From Planktotalea sp. (GTDB lineage Bacteria > Pseudomonadota > Alphaproteobacteria > Rhodobacterales > Rhodobacteraceae), in the NCBI GenBank assembly GCA_024645145.1, contig JAHEGL010000435.1, forward strand, positions 1 through 5,787: a stretch of DNA of 5,787 nucleotides. Direction: 5' to 3'. Positions 1-5,787 of the stretch are shown here, piece by piece. Position 1 is the stretch's first letter; each line of letters starts with the position of its first letter. Below the pieces are notes generated by a model. It was not told the origin of the DNA. It did no database searches and worked only from the letters and a program-made list of their open reading frames with translations. A program made the position numbers and the translations under genes.

Positions 1-174
1 GGTGGCGGGCCAACAAGCGCAGGGATTTACCTGATTTCTGGCTTTATAGGTCTACTCGTGCTGGACTGGATGTTCAGCAAATGGGGCCTCACGCCCAAAT
101 GGTGGATGCCCTTGCGTATATTGCTTAGCGGGATCGTCATTATATCTTTGCTTATCGGAGTACTTTTGGGATGA
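1..174 (+). CDS. Membrane protein of unknown function, C-terminal end only
   Basis: This reading frame is open from the first base of the window and ends at TGA 172-174, so only the last 57 residues are visible. The fragment is strongly hydrophobic. There are two likely membrane segments, at about fragment residues 9-24 and 38-56, separated by a short Trp- and Lys-containing loop (FSKWGLTPKWW). This suggests an integral inner-membrane protein ending almost directly after its last helix. Its stop overlaps the methyltransferase start as ATGA (171-174), so it is probably cotranscribed and translationally coupled with that gene. I do not recognise the family, and the missing N-terminal part prevents an assignment. 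That it is coding is supported by the frame staying open to the overlap and by the coherent membrane topology. Confidence 0.7.
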   Translation, partial: GGGPTSAGIYLISGFIGLLVLDWMFSKWGLTPKWWMPLRILLSGIVIISLLIGVLLG

Positions 175-764
175 GTGATCAAGAAACCCTCGAAGTCTAT
201 AACGCTAAAGCAGGTGAATACGCAGAGCTGACAAGCAAGGACGCACATGGCGTAGATTTCACAGTTTTTCTAAAGAACGTTGGTGCAGGTGGTCGGATCC
301 TCGATCTTGGTTGCGGGCCCGGGCACTTTGCCAAACTCATGGCGCAAGCTGGATTTGAGGTTGATGCAACAGACGCCTCTGTCGAAATGGTCAAATTGGC
401 AAGCGCGCATGAGGGCGTGACAGCGCGGTGTGAGACGTTTGATCAACTTAACGCAACAGACGGCTACGATGGCGTTTTTGCTAATTTCAGCCTTCTTCAC
501 GCCCGACGTGATGCGGTTGAAGGGCACATAGAACAAATCGTACGCGCGCTTAAATCAGATGGCGTGTTTCATATCGCTATGAAAACAGGGACTGGCGAAA
601 AGCGGGATCGTATCGGGCGCAAATACTCTTATTTCAGCGCAGATGAATTAGAAGACATGCTCACCCAAACGGGACTAACGATAATCTATCGCAATCAAGG
701 GACCGACAAAGGTATGGATGGGTCAATGGCACATTGGGTATCACTGCAAGGTAGGAAACAGTAA
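171..764 (+). CDS. Class I SAM-dependent methyltransferase, substrate unknown
   Basis: The predicted protein has 197 residues and a Rossmann-type methyltransferase core. Motif I is ILDLGCGPG at residues 43-51, the classic SAM-binding glycine loop. The acidic residue at the end of strand beta 2 is D68 (VDATDAS), which would bind the ribose hydroxyls. A motif IV-like stretch, [12 protein letters not shown], follows near residues 99-110. After it comes the usual helix-strand '[16 protein letters not shown]' near 123-138. The C-terminal part ([16 protein letters not shown]) resembles the lid region of small Methyltransf_11/25-type enzymes. The length is normal for a soluble cytoplasmic member. 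The start ATG overlaps the upstream stop, with GGAG at 157-160 as a likely ribosome binding site. The gene lies 1 nt before rnhA. Nothing in the sequence identifies the methyl acceptor; a small molecule is as likely as a macromolecule. Confidence 0.88.
   Translation: MSDQETLEVYNAKAGEYAELTSKDAHGVDFTVFLKNVGAGGRILDLGCGPGHFAKLMAQAGFEVDATDASVEMVKLASAHEGVTARCETFDQLNATDGYDGVFANFSLLHARRDAVEGHIEQIVRALKSDGVFHIAMKTGTGEKRDRIGRKYSYFSADELEDMLTQTGLTIIYRNQGTDKGMDGSMAHWVSLQGRKQ
753..757 (+). promoter_or_regulatory. Ribosome binding site that sets the rnhA start
   Basis: AGGAA lies 8 nt before ATG 766, within the last codons of the methyltransferase gene. It supports 766 over the earlier in-frame ATG at 718, which would add 16 residues not found in RNase HI. 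Confidence 0.75.
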
Positions 765-765
765 C

Positions 766-1224
766 ATGCCGAATTTGATAGCCTACACAGATGGTGCATG
801 TAGCGGCAATCCCGGCCCGGGCGGCTGGGGCGTTCTGATGCGTGCGATGCAGGGGGACGAAATTCTCAAACAGCGTGAGCTTAGCGGTGGAGCTGAACTT
901 ACGACGAACAATCAGATGGAATTGATGGCTGCTATTTCCGCGCTTGAAGTGCTGGAGCGCGCTTCTGAACTGACCATCGTGACCGATAGTACATATGTCA
1001 AAAACGGTGTGACGGGGTGGATACATGGCTGGAAGAAAAACGGCTGGAAGACCGCTGCAAAGAAACCAGTGAAGAACGTAGAACTCTGGCAGCGTTTAGA
1101 TGAAGCACAAGCGCGTCACACTGTGAACTGGGAATGGGTCAAAGGACACGCAGGTCATCCTGAAAATGAACGCGCGGATGAATTGGCGCGGGCTGGCATG
1201 GCCCCATTTAAGAAAAGCGCATGA
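766..1224 (+). CDS. rnhA: Ribonuclease HI
   Basis: RNase HI cleaves the RNA strand of RNA-DNA hybrids in the cytoplasm, removing R-loops and primer remnants in a Mg-dependent reaction. The 152-residue product is close to the 155 residues of the E. coli enzyme. All catalytic residues are visible: D9 in [18 protein letters not shown]52 in [12 protein letters not shown]74 in IVTDSTYV, the loop His H128 in [14 protein letters not shown], and D138 in the same block. The basic protrusion/handle region is also present (residues 85-104, [20 protein letters not shown]). I chose ATG 766 although the frame is open from 718, because the family begins directly before the first strand, AGGAA at 753-757 is well spaced, and the methyltransferase stops at 764. 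The downstream channel gene overlaps the rnhA stop by 4 nt. This is a normal bacterial type 1 enzyme with no extra domain. Confidence 0.97.
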   Translation: MPNLIAYTDGACSGNPGPGGWGVLMRAMQGDEILKQRELSGGAELTTNNQMELMAAISALEVLERASELTIVTDSTYVKNGVTGWIHGWKKNGWKTAAKKPVKNVELWQRLDEAQARHTVNWEWVKGHAGHPENERADELARAGMAPFKKSA

Positions 1225-1844
1225 GCCTGCTTGCCTTGCTCGATTACAGCTCTGTTTTCATCTTTGCGCTGACGGGCGCATTGGTGGCGTCACGTGCGCA
1301 GCTTGATCTTGTTGGGTTTGCATTTCTTGCTGCCTTAACAGGGATCGGTGGCGGCACAGTGCGTGATGTTCTTTTGGATAGAAACCCGATTTTCTGGATT
1401 GAGCAGCCCGCCTACCTCGCGATCACAACGCTCGCCGCGCTCTTTGTTTTCTTCACCGCGCATCTGGTTGAAAGCCGCTATCAATTGTTGATTTGGCTCG
1501 ATGCACTGGCCCTTGGAATCGCTGTGGCGGCAGGGGTTGGCGTTGCGTTAGCGCTTGATCAACCCGCGATTATTACGGTTCTGATGGGGATCGTTACCGG
1601 CTGCCTTGGCGGTCTGATGCGCGATGTGGTCTGTAACGAGGTCCCCTTGGTTCTGAAACAAGGAGAGCTTTACGTCAGCGCTGCTTTTACTGGGGCGTCC
1701 TCAGCGGTGTTGGCCAGCTCGATCGGGTTGCAAACTTTCGGTGTTTTAGGCGCTGCAATCGCTGTCACTGTGATGTTGCGCGCTGGCTCATTAGCGTTTG
1801 GATGGCGTCTGCCGATTTACAAACACGAACCGCCCAAGCGCTAG
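1221..1844 (+). CDS. TRIC/UPF0126-type cation channel family membrane protein
   Basis: This 207-residue inner-membrane protein consists of two related halves, as expected for the trimeric intracellular cation (TRIC) channel family, formerly UPF0126 (YicG/YadS type). The first repeat covers roughly residues 8-85 and carries GIGGGTVRD at 41-49. The second covers roughly 93-195 and carries GCLGGLMRD at 127-135. These glycine-rich RD motifs are the family hallmark, and each is followed by a short polar turn and a Pro ([15 protein letters not shown]). About seven hydrophobic segments can be traced, with a short basic C-terminal tail (KHEPPKR). Prokaryotic TRIC homologues are K+-permeable channels, but physiological roles in bacteria are poorly defined, so function here is by family only. 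The start overlaps the rnhA stop as ATGA with only a weak purine stretch upstream, suggesting translational coupling. Confidence 0.92.
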   Translation: MSLLALLDYSSVFIFALTGALVASRAQLDLVGFAFLAALTGIGGGTVRDVLLDRNPIFWIEQPAYLAITTLAALFVFFTAHLVESRYQLLIWLDALALGIAVAAGVGVALALDQPAIITVLMGIVTGCLGGLMRDVVCNEVPLVLKQGELYVSAAFTGASSAVLASSIGLQTFGVLGAAIAVTVMLRAGSLAFGWRLPIYKHEPPKR

Positions 1845-1848
1845 ACCG

Positions 1849-2085
1849 CTACTTTCGCCAATGCGTCGGCACAATGATGAGTGCGCCAATCGAGGCAAGG
1901 ATAGCATCAACACCTGGTGAGCCGAAACCGACCCGAAACATGATCGAGACAAAGTAGAAAAGAAATGCCCCACCGACACAGATGATGATCGAGGGCAGAT
2001 AGCCATTATGCGTGAAACCACTCTTTTCAGAGATATATCCAACAATCCCCGCGATCACGACCGTTCCGAAAAGTGCCAAAAACAT
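1849..2085 (-). CDS. Small membrane protein, possibly GlsB/YeaQ/YmgE (transglycosylase-associated) type
   Basis: The predicted protein has 78 residues and is mostly hydrophobic. Segments at about 2-17, 31-48 and 58-73 are likely membrane helices, with glycine-rich stretches (AGIVGYISE, IICVGGAFLFY, ASIGALIIV) and a short basic end (HWRK). Size and the three-helix glycine-rich layout resemble the GlsB/YeaQ/YmgE family of small stress-associated membrane proteins, but no diagnostic motif makes this certain. The frame is open further upstream, into fmt. I chose ATG 2083-2085 because GGGGAAGGA (complement of 2093-2101) lies 7 nt before it and the protein then begins directly with a helix. It follows the fmt stop by 4 nt, so it is the last gene of the def-fmt operon. 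Nothing in the sequence links it to formylation; it may simply be cotranscribed. Confidence 0.78.
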   Translation of the reverse strand: MFLALFGTVVIAGIVGYISEKSGFTHNGYLPSIIICVGGAFLFYFVSIMFRVGFGSPGVDAILASIGALIIVPTHWRK

Positions 2086-2089
2086 TTGG

Positions 2090-3004
2090 TTATCCTTCCC
2101 CGAACTGGGTGCCTTTGGGCACAGGGTTGCCGCGCAAAAACTCTTGCGCATCTTGTGCGCCTTTACCAGCCTTCTGAGCGCGTGTGATCTGAACCGCACC
2201 CGTTGCGCAAGCAATTGTCAAAGCAACATCAATCGCCTGACCTGCAATGCCATCCGCATCAACCTGTCTGCTCGCCAGAAGCTTAACCCGCGCACCATCC
2301 AGCATGGTCCAAGCCCCCGGAAAGGGGGAAAGCCCCCTGATCAAACGATCAATTTCGTCTGCATCTTTGGCCCAATCCACCTGTGCTTCGGCCTTGTCGA
2401 TTTTGCTGGCGTAGGTCACGCCATCTTCGGGCTGAACATCAGGAACAAGTTGATCAAGCTGGCCCAAGGCATCACAGACAAGCCGCGCGCCCAGCGCGCT
2501 CAAACGGTCATGCAACGCCCCTGTTGTTTCTTCGACACCAATCTCAAGCGCTTCGCGCAGCAGGACTGGCCCTGTGTCCAAACCCGCCTCCATTTGCATA
2601 ATACAAACACCCGTTTGCGCATCGCCCGCCATAATCGCACGGTGGATCGGCGCAGCTCCGCGCCAGCGCGGCAGGAGTGATGCATGGATGTTCAAACAGC
2701 CACGTTCAGGCGCATCCAAGATCACCTGCGGCAGGATCAATCCATAGGCGACGACAACCGCAACGTCTGCGTTCAAAGCTGCAAAGGCTGCCTGCTCATC
2801 TGCATTTTTCAAAGAAACCGGATGCCGCACATCCAAACCCGATTCCAACGCGCGCGCATGCACAGGCGTTGGACGCTCTTTTTTTCCACGTCCCGCGGGG
2901 CGCGGAGGTTGGCAATAGACGGCTGCAATCTCGTGACCGGCCTCGATCAACGCATCCAGCACCGGCACGGAAAAGTCCGGCGTGCCCATGAAAACAACTT
3001 TCAT
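2090..3004 (-). CDS. fmt: Methionyl-tRNA formyltransferase
   Basis: Fmt transfers a formyl group from 10-formyltetrahydrofolate to the amino group of Met-tRNAfMet in the cytoplasm, producing the bacterial initiator. The 304-residue length is near the family norm. The N-terminal Rossmann domain (about 1-190) begins [16 protein letters not shown] and includes the basic loop at 34-45 ([12 protein letters not shown]) that contacts the tRNA acceptor end. Catalytic residues N105 and H107 lie in [18 protein letters not shown] (103-120), and D143 in AGLDTGPVL. The C-terminal OB-like tRNA-binding domain (about 205-300) contains [23 protein letters not shown] and a final EFLRGN motif. A good AGAAGG (complement of 3015-3020) precedes the start, which overlaps the def3 stop as ATGA. 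Placement directly after deformylase genes is the classic def-fmt arrangement. All key residues are present, so it should be active. Confidence 0.97.
   Translation of the reverse strand: MKVVFMGTPDFSVPVLDALIEAGHEIAAVYCQPPRPAGRGKKERPTPVHARALESGLDVRHPVSLKNADEQAAFAALNADVAVVVAYGLILPQVILDAPERGCLNIHASLLPRWRGAAPIHRAIMAGDAQTGVCIMQMEAGLDTGPVLLREALEIGVEETTGALHDRLSALGARLVCDALGQLDQLVPDVQPEDGVTYASKIDKAEAQVDWAKDADEIDRLIRGLSPFPGAWTMLDGARVKLLASRQVDADGIAGQAIDVALTIACATGAVQITRAQKAGKGAQDAQEFLRGNPVPKGTQFGEG
2093..2101 (-). promoter_or_regulatory. Ribosome binding site of the small membrane protein, inside the end of fmt
   Basis: The complement reads GGGGAAGGA and lies 7 nt before ATG 2085. It is made from the last codons of fmt (FGEG), just before its TAA at 2092-2090. 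It decides the start of the small gene over the longer upstream-open frame. Confidence 0.75.
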
Positions 3005-3492
3005 AGCTTACGAGCCTTCTTAATCAGCATGTCACGCTTCATTCGGCTGAGGTGATCAAAATACATTTTGCCATTCAAGTGATCAATCTGGTGCTGCACA
3101 GACGTTGCCCAAAGACCCACAAAGTCGCGACGATCCAAAATGCCTTTATCGTTAAGGAACTTCACCGTCACTGCGCGGGGGCGTTTGATAATGGCTGACA
3201 CACCCGGCAAGTTCGGACTAGCCTCATCATGTTCGCGCAACTCCAGAGACGCATGCAGGATTACAGGGTTCGCCATGCGAATAACTTTGCCACGCTCCTG
3301 CGAGGCATCCACAATCGCGAGGCGCTGCATCACACCAATCTGCGGCGCGCCCATGCCAACACCGGGCATCGCTTCCATCGTATCAATCAGATCATCCCAA
3401 ACCGCGCTCACCTCATCGGTGATCTGATTCACCTCGTGCGCTGGAATACGCAGACGTTTATCTGGCCAAGGAATGCATTTGCGCACACTCAT
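3001..3492 (-). CDS. Degenerate peptide deformylase paralogue (def3), predicted catalytically inactive
   Basis: This 163-residue protein has the peptide deformylase fold signature, but two of the three active-site motifs are changed. Motif 1 is GVGMGAPQ (44-51), with Gly for the usual first Ala; the conserved Gln is kept (Q51). Motif 2, normally EGCLS, is EASPN (90-94): the metal-ligand Cys is Ser92 and the following Leu is Pro93. Motif 3, normally QHExDH, is QHQIDH (133-138): metal ligands H134 and H138 remain but the catalytic Glu is Gln135 (codon CAG, 3090-3088). In E. coli Def the corresponding residues are Cys90, His132, Glu133 and His136, and Cys90 and Glu133 are needed for normal deformylation. 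There is no stop or frameshift, and the gene is overlapped by def2 before it and fmt after it, so it is not a decaying pseudogene. A regulatory, ribosome-binding or scaffolding role, or different chemistry, is possible; none is shown by the sequence. Confidence 0.9.
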   Translation of the reverse strand: MSVRKCIPWPDKRLRIPAHEVNQITDEVSAVWDDLIDTMEAMPGVGMGAPQIGVMQRLAIVDASQERGKVIRMANPVILHASLELREHDEASPNLPGVSAIIKRPRAVTVKFLNDKGILDRRDFVGLWATSVQHQIDHLNGKMYFDHLSRMKRDMLIKKARKL

Positions 3493-3992
3493 ATTAAAAG
3501 ACTTTCATAGTCGCGTTCCAAAGCGACGCGCGCATCCGTTTCGAGATGATCAAAGATCACACGACCCTCTAAATGATCCATCTCATGTTGGGCACAGATC
3601 GCTGCGAACCCCTCTAACCGTGCCGTCAACTTAGTCCCGTTGAGATCAGCGTAGCGCAGCTCAATTTCATTTGGACGCGTCACGTCAGCCGCAACGCCTT
3701 TGATCGACAAACATGCTTCTTCATTCGTGCTACGCACATCACCTAACGGCGAAATACTGGGATTGATGCACACCAGAGGGCTCATCTCGCCCTCTTTCCA
3801 AGTGGCGTCCATGACGAACAACCGCTGCATCACACCAACTTGTGGGGCAGCCAAGCCACGCCCGGGCGCATCATACATCGTCTCAAACATATCGCCAATC
3901 AGTTGCTCTAATGCGGTATCAAGTGCGGCAACTGGCACACAAACCTCGCGCAGCCGTGCATCCGGCCACATGACAATCGGCAGAACGCTCAT
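3489..3992 (-). CDS. def: Peptide deformylase, second paralogue (def2)
   Basis: This 167-residue protein is a probable metal-dependent deformylase that removes the formyl group from N-formylmethionine of nascent proteins. Motif 1 is GRGLAAPQ (44-51). Motif 2 is EACLS (92-96), with Ala instead of the usual Gly but with the metal ligand Cys94 kept. Motif 3 is QHEMDH (135-140), with ligands H136 and H140 and catalytic E137. Activity is therefore plausible. It differs from the canonical copy in its C-terminal tail, which is acidic and lacks the basic LKR...KLKR helix (here [19 protein letters not shown]). In bacterial deformylases the C-terminal helix can contact the ribosome, so recruitment may differ. 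Its ATG overlaps the def1 stop by 4 nt, and its stop overlaps the def3 start by 4 nt. No clear Shine-Dalgarno sequence precedes it, which points to translational coupling to def1. Confidence 0.93.
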   Translation of the reverse strand: MSVLPIVMWPDARLREVCVPVAALDTALEQLIGDMFETMYDAPGRGLAAPQVGVMQRLFVMDATWKEGEMSPLVCINPSISPLGDVRSTNEEACLSIKGVAADVTRPNEIELRYADLNGTKLTARLEGFAAICAQHEMDHLEGRVIFDHLETDARVALERDYESLLI

Positions 3993-4507
3993 CCGCGGGC
4001 CAATTCGCGTTTCAGCTTTTGCATCTTTCGGGTGATCATCTGGCGTTTCAGTGGTTTGAGGTAGTCAATAAACAACTTACCGTCCAAGTGATCAATCTCG
4101 TGCTGCACACAAGTCGCCCAGAGCCCATCCATATCACGCTCTTGCAGATTGCCATCCAGATCAAGCCACTCCACGCGCACCTCTTTCGGGCGTGTCACAT
4201 CCGCATATTGATCCGGAATTGACAGACACCCTTCATCATAAACGTTCGTTTCATCAGATGCAGCAATCACGCGTGGGTTCGCCATGACCAAAGGTTCCGG
4301 CGCGGCACCTTCTTCTTTGACGCAATCAAGCACGATCATACGATCCAACACACCCACTTGCGGCGCAGCAAGGCCAATGCCGGGGGCCGTATACATCGTT
4401 TCAAGCATGTCATCCGCAAAACTGCGCAATTCGTCCGAAATATCGGGCACGGCAGCACAGACCTTTTTAAGGCGCGGGTCGGGGTGGATCAAAATCTTAA
4501 GCTTCAT
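3989..4507 (-). CDS. def: Peptide deformylase, canonical copy (def1)
   Basis: This 172-residue protein has every hallmark of an active type 1 peptide deformylase acting on nascent chains at the ribosome. Motif 1 is GIGLAAPQ (43-50). Motif 2 is EGCLS (92-96), with metal ligand Cys94. Motif 3 is QHEIDH (135-140), with ligands H136 and H140 and catalytic E137. The C-terminal helix is long and basic (LKPLKRQMITRKMQKLKREL, 150-169), matching the segment known to dock on the ribosome in E. coli Def. It is the first gene of the def-def-def-fmt operon. ATG 4505-4507 fits the family N-terminus (MKLKILIHPDPRL). I see no convincing Shine-Dalgarno sequence upstream; the preceding sequence is AAATGCTGCTTT, whose own ATG is out of frame. 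This is probably the main housekeeping deformylase. Confidence 0.97.
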   Translation of the reverse strand: MKLKILIHPDPRLKKVCAAVPDISDELRSFADDMLETMYTAPGIGLAAPQVGVLDRMIVLDCVKEEGAAPEPLVMANPRVIAASDETNVYDEGCLSIPDQYADVTRPKEVRVEWLDLDGNLQERDMDGLWATCVQHEIDHLDGKLFIDYLKPLKRQMITRKMQKLKRELARG

Positions 4508-4605
4508 AAAGCAGCATTTAATCTAGCAGCGCACGCACGGCAACAGGCCTTGCAGATTTGGCTCAGTTCGGTAGCGTCATCGTTAACCAATTAGGAGCAC
4601 CCCTC
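4508..4605. promoter_or_regulatory. Divergent intergenic region between def1 and patB-type gene
   Basis: These 98 bp must carry the promoters of both divergent transcription units, as neither has other upstream space. On the plus strand a possible pair is TTGCAG (4550-4555) and TAGCGT (4572-4577) with a 16-bp spacer. On the minus strand a possible pair is TTGCCG (complement of 4538-4543) and TAAATG (complement of 4515-4520) with a 17-bp spacer. All these boxes match the sigma-70 consensus only partly, and alphaproteobacterial promoters are poorly predicted by eye. A small palindrome, GTTAAC, lies at 4582-4587. I see no riboswitch or attenuator structure. Confidence 0.4.
4593..4597 (+). promoter_or_regulatory. 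Ribosome binding site that sets the patB-type start
   Basis: AGGAG stands 8 nt before ATG 4606. The same frame is open back to an ATG at 4558, but the Shine-Dalgarno sequence and the family N-terminus (MSFDEIIDRFGTHSVKWD) favour 4606. Confidence 0.85.
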
Positions 4606-5775
4606 ATGAGTTTCGACGAAATCATCGACCGTTTTGGCACACATTCGGTAAAATGGGATGCGATGGAGGCGATTTACGGCGTCCCCGCAAACGATGGTAT
4701 CTCGATGTGGGTGGCTGACATGGATTTCCGCCCCCCTAAATGCGTCTCGGATGCGGTCGCAAAAATTCACGAACATGGTGTTTATGGCTATTACGGCAAT
4801 GACGCACCCTACCGTGACGCCATTTGTTGGTGGATGAAAACGCGCCATCGCTGGGACGTGGATCCTGCTGGTATCTTCACCACACATGGGCTCGTTAATG
4901 GTACAGCCATGTGCGTTGATGCCTTCACCAATCCGGGTGAAGGCGTTGTTCTGTTCACCCCCGTTTATCACGCCTTTGCAAAGATCATTCATGCAGCAGG
5001 CCGCAATGTTGTCGAATGCGAGATGAATAATGTGAATGGCCGCTACGAGCTGGATTTCGACGCTTATGACGCACAGATGACGGGCAAGGAAACGATGCTC
5101 GTTTTCTGCTCGCCGCATAACCCTTCGGGCCGTGTTTGGAGCAAAGGAGAACTTCAAGCCGTCGCCGCATTCGCCAAACGCCACGAATTGATCCTCGTCT
5201 CTGACGAGATCCATCATGATCTTGTGTTTGAAGGCAACACTCACATCCCGATGGCAAATATCGCAGGTATTGAAGATCGACTTGTGATGATGACCGCCAG
5301 CACAAAGACCTTCAATATTGCTGGATCACATTCTGGCAATGTGATCATCGCAGACCCTGACCTGCGCGCGCGCTTTGCTGCGCGGATGATGGCGATGGGG
5401 CTTAGTCCGAACTCATTTGGCCTGTTCATGGCCGAAGCCGCATACAGCGCGGACGGCGCGGCTTGGGTTGATGATCTGGTCCAATATCTCGATGGCAATC
5501 GCAAAGTCTTTGATGCAGGGGTGAATGCTATTCCGGGTTTGAAATCTATGGAGATGCAATCCACCTATCTCGCTTGGGTCGATTTCGAAGACACAGGTAT
5601 GAGCCGCGAAGAATTCACCCAAAGGGTTGAGCAAAACGCGCGGATTGCAGCCAACCACGGACCAACCTTCGGCAAAGGTGGAGAGAGCTTTTTGCGCTTT
5701 AATTTCGCCACGCCGCGCGCACGTGTCGCAGAAGCGGTAGAGCGCTTGCAAAAGGCATTTGGGGATTTGCAGTAA
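4606..5775 (+). CDS. patB: MalY/PatB-family PLP-dependent enzyme (probable cysteine-S-conjugate / cystathionine beta-lyase)
   Basis: This 389-residue cytoplasmic enzyme has the fold type I aminotransferase architecture of the MalY/PatB family, whose known members cleave C-S bonds of cystathionine, cysteine or S-conjugates. The length matches E. coli MalY (390) and B. subtilis PatB. Visible signatures are the family-typical MWVADMDFRPP (34-44) and GVYGYYG (58-64), N172 in SPHNPSGRVW, D200 in VSDEIHHDL contacting the PLP pyridine nitrogen, the Schiff-base lysine K234 in ASTKTFNIAG, and R364 in FLRFNFATPR for the substrate carboxylate. Nothing suggests truncation, and the stop is TAA 5773-5775. 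It is transcribed away from def1. The family call is firm. The exact substrate (cystathionine in methionine synthesis, or another cysteine conjugate) is inference, because no sulfur-pathway gene is visible beside it. Confidence 0.92.
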   Translation: MSFDEIIDRFGTHSVKWDAMEAIYGVPANDGISMWVADMDFRPPKCVSDAVAKIHEHGVYGYYGNDAPYRDAICWWMKTRHRWDVDPAGIFTTHGLVNGTAMCVDAFTNPGEGVVLFTPVYHAFAKIIHAAGRNVVECEMNNVNGRYELDFDAYDAQMTGKETMLVFCSPHNPSGRVWSKGELQAVAAFAKRHELILVSDEIHHDLVFEGNTHIPMANIAGIEDRLVMMTASTKTFNIAGSHSGNVIIADPDLRARFAARMMAMGLSPNSFGLFMAEAAYSADGAAWVDDLVQYLDGNRKVFDAGVNAIPGLKSMEMQSTYLAWVDFEDTGMSREEFTQRVEQNARIAANHGPTFGKGGESFLRFNFATPRARVAEAVERLQKAFGDLQ

Positions 5776-5787
5776 CACAGAATTGCG

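Noticed and set aside
718..765. Upstream extension of rnhA to the ATG at 718
   Set aside because: It overlaps the end of the methyltransferase gene and adds residues absent from RNase HI. The site at 753-757 serves ATG 766.
2086..2214. N-terminal extension of the small membrane protein to position 2214
   Set aside because: The extra residues are basic and Cys-containing, overlap the fmt 3' end and resemble antisense-frame noise. A strong Shine-Dalgarno sequence supports the start at 2085.
2313..2337. Alternating C5/G5/C5 blocks (2314-2318, 2324-2328, 2333-2337) that could form a hairpin or switch
   Set aside because: It lies within fmt and follows from codons for the conserved GLSPFPGAW motif. 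There is no T-run or regulatory position, so it is probably coincidental.
2012..2680. 222-codon plus-strand open frame opposite fmt and the small membrane gene
   Set aside because: fmt is unambiguous on the other strand, and the plus-strand translation resembles no protein family and contains no coherent domain.
3001..4507. Three deformylase genes as an assembly artefact or recent duplication
   Set aside because: The three proteins differ widely along their length and in motif residues, so they are old paralogues; only short blocks are nearly identical.
4558..4605. N-terminal extension of the MalY/PatB-type protein from ATG 4558
   Set aside because: The family begins near MSFDEI, the AGGAG at 4593-4597 fits ATG 4606, and the extension would consume the promoter region.
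4591..5244. 217-codon open frame antisense to the MalY/PatB-type gene
   Set aside because: It lies wholly opposite a gene with clear family motifs, its translation is Cys/His-rich without recognisable domains, and it has no operon context. It is a codon-bias shadow.

Overview
The window looks like ordinary chromosomal DNA of an alphaproteobacterium, most likely of the Rhodobacterales/Roseobacter group. This rests on the protein sequences, on the gene set (three peptide deformylase paralogues in a row followed by fmt; rnhA with a TRIC-type channel gene), on moderate GC content and on tight gene packing. The taxonomic call comes from family recognition, not from a search. I see no mobile element, CRISPR array, tRNA or rRNA.

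Layout: positions 1-1844 carry a plus-strand operon: the 3' end of an unidentified membrane protein, a class I SAM-dependent methyltransferase, rnhA (ribonuclease HI) and a TRIC/UPF0126-type cation channel. Successive genes overlap by 4 nt (ATGA) or are 1 nt apart. Positions 4507 down to 1849 carry a minus-strand operon in the order def1, def2, def3, fmt, small membrane protein. The first three junctions are 4-nt ATGA overlaps and the last is a 4-nt gap. The two operons converge with only 4 nt between their stop codons. A 98-bp intergenic region (4508-4605) separates def1 from a divergent MalY/PatB-family PLP enzyme gene that fills the right end and is complete.

How the genes work together: fmt formylates initiator Met-tRNA, and Def removes the formyl group from nascent chains, so the minus-strand operon holds both halves of the N-formylmethionine cycle. 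The first deformylase has all catalytic motifs and the second has them with small changes. The third has lost the metal-binding Cys and the catalytic Glu (HEIDH became HQIDH) but keeps an intact reading frame, both metal-ligand histidines and tight coupling to fmt. This predicted pseudo-deformylase is the most interesting object in the window. The rest is mainly housekeeping, apart from the uncharacterised methyltransferase and two uncharacterised membrane proteins.
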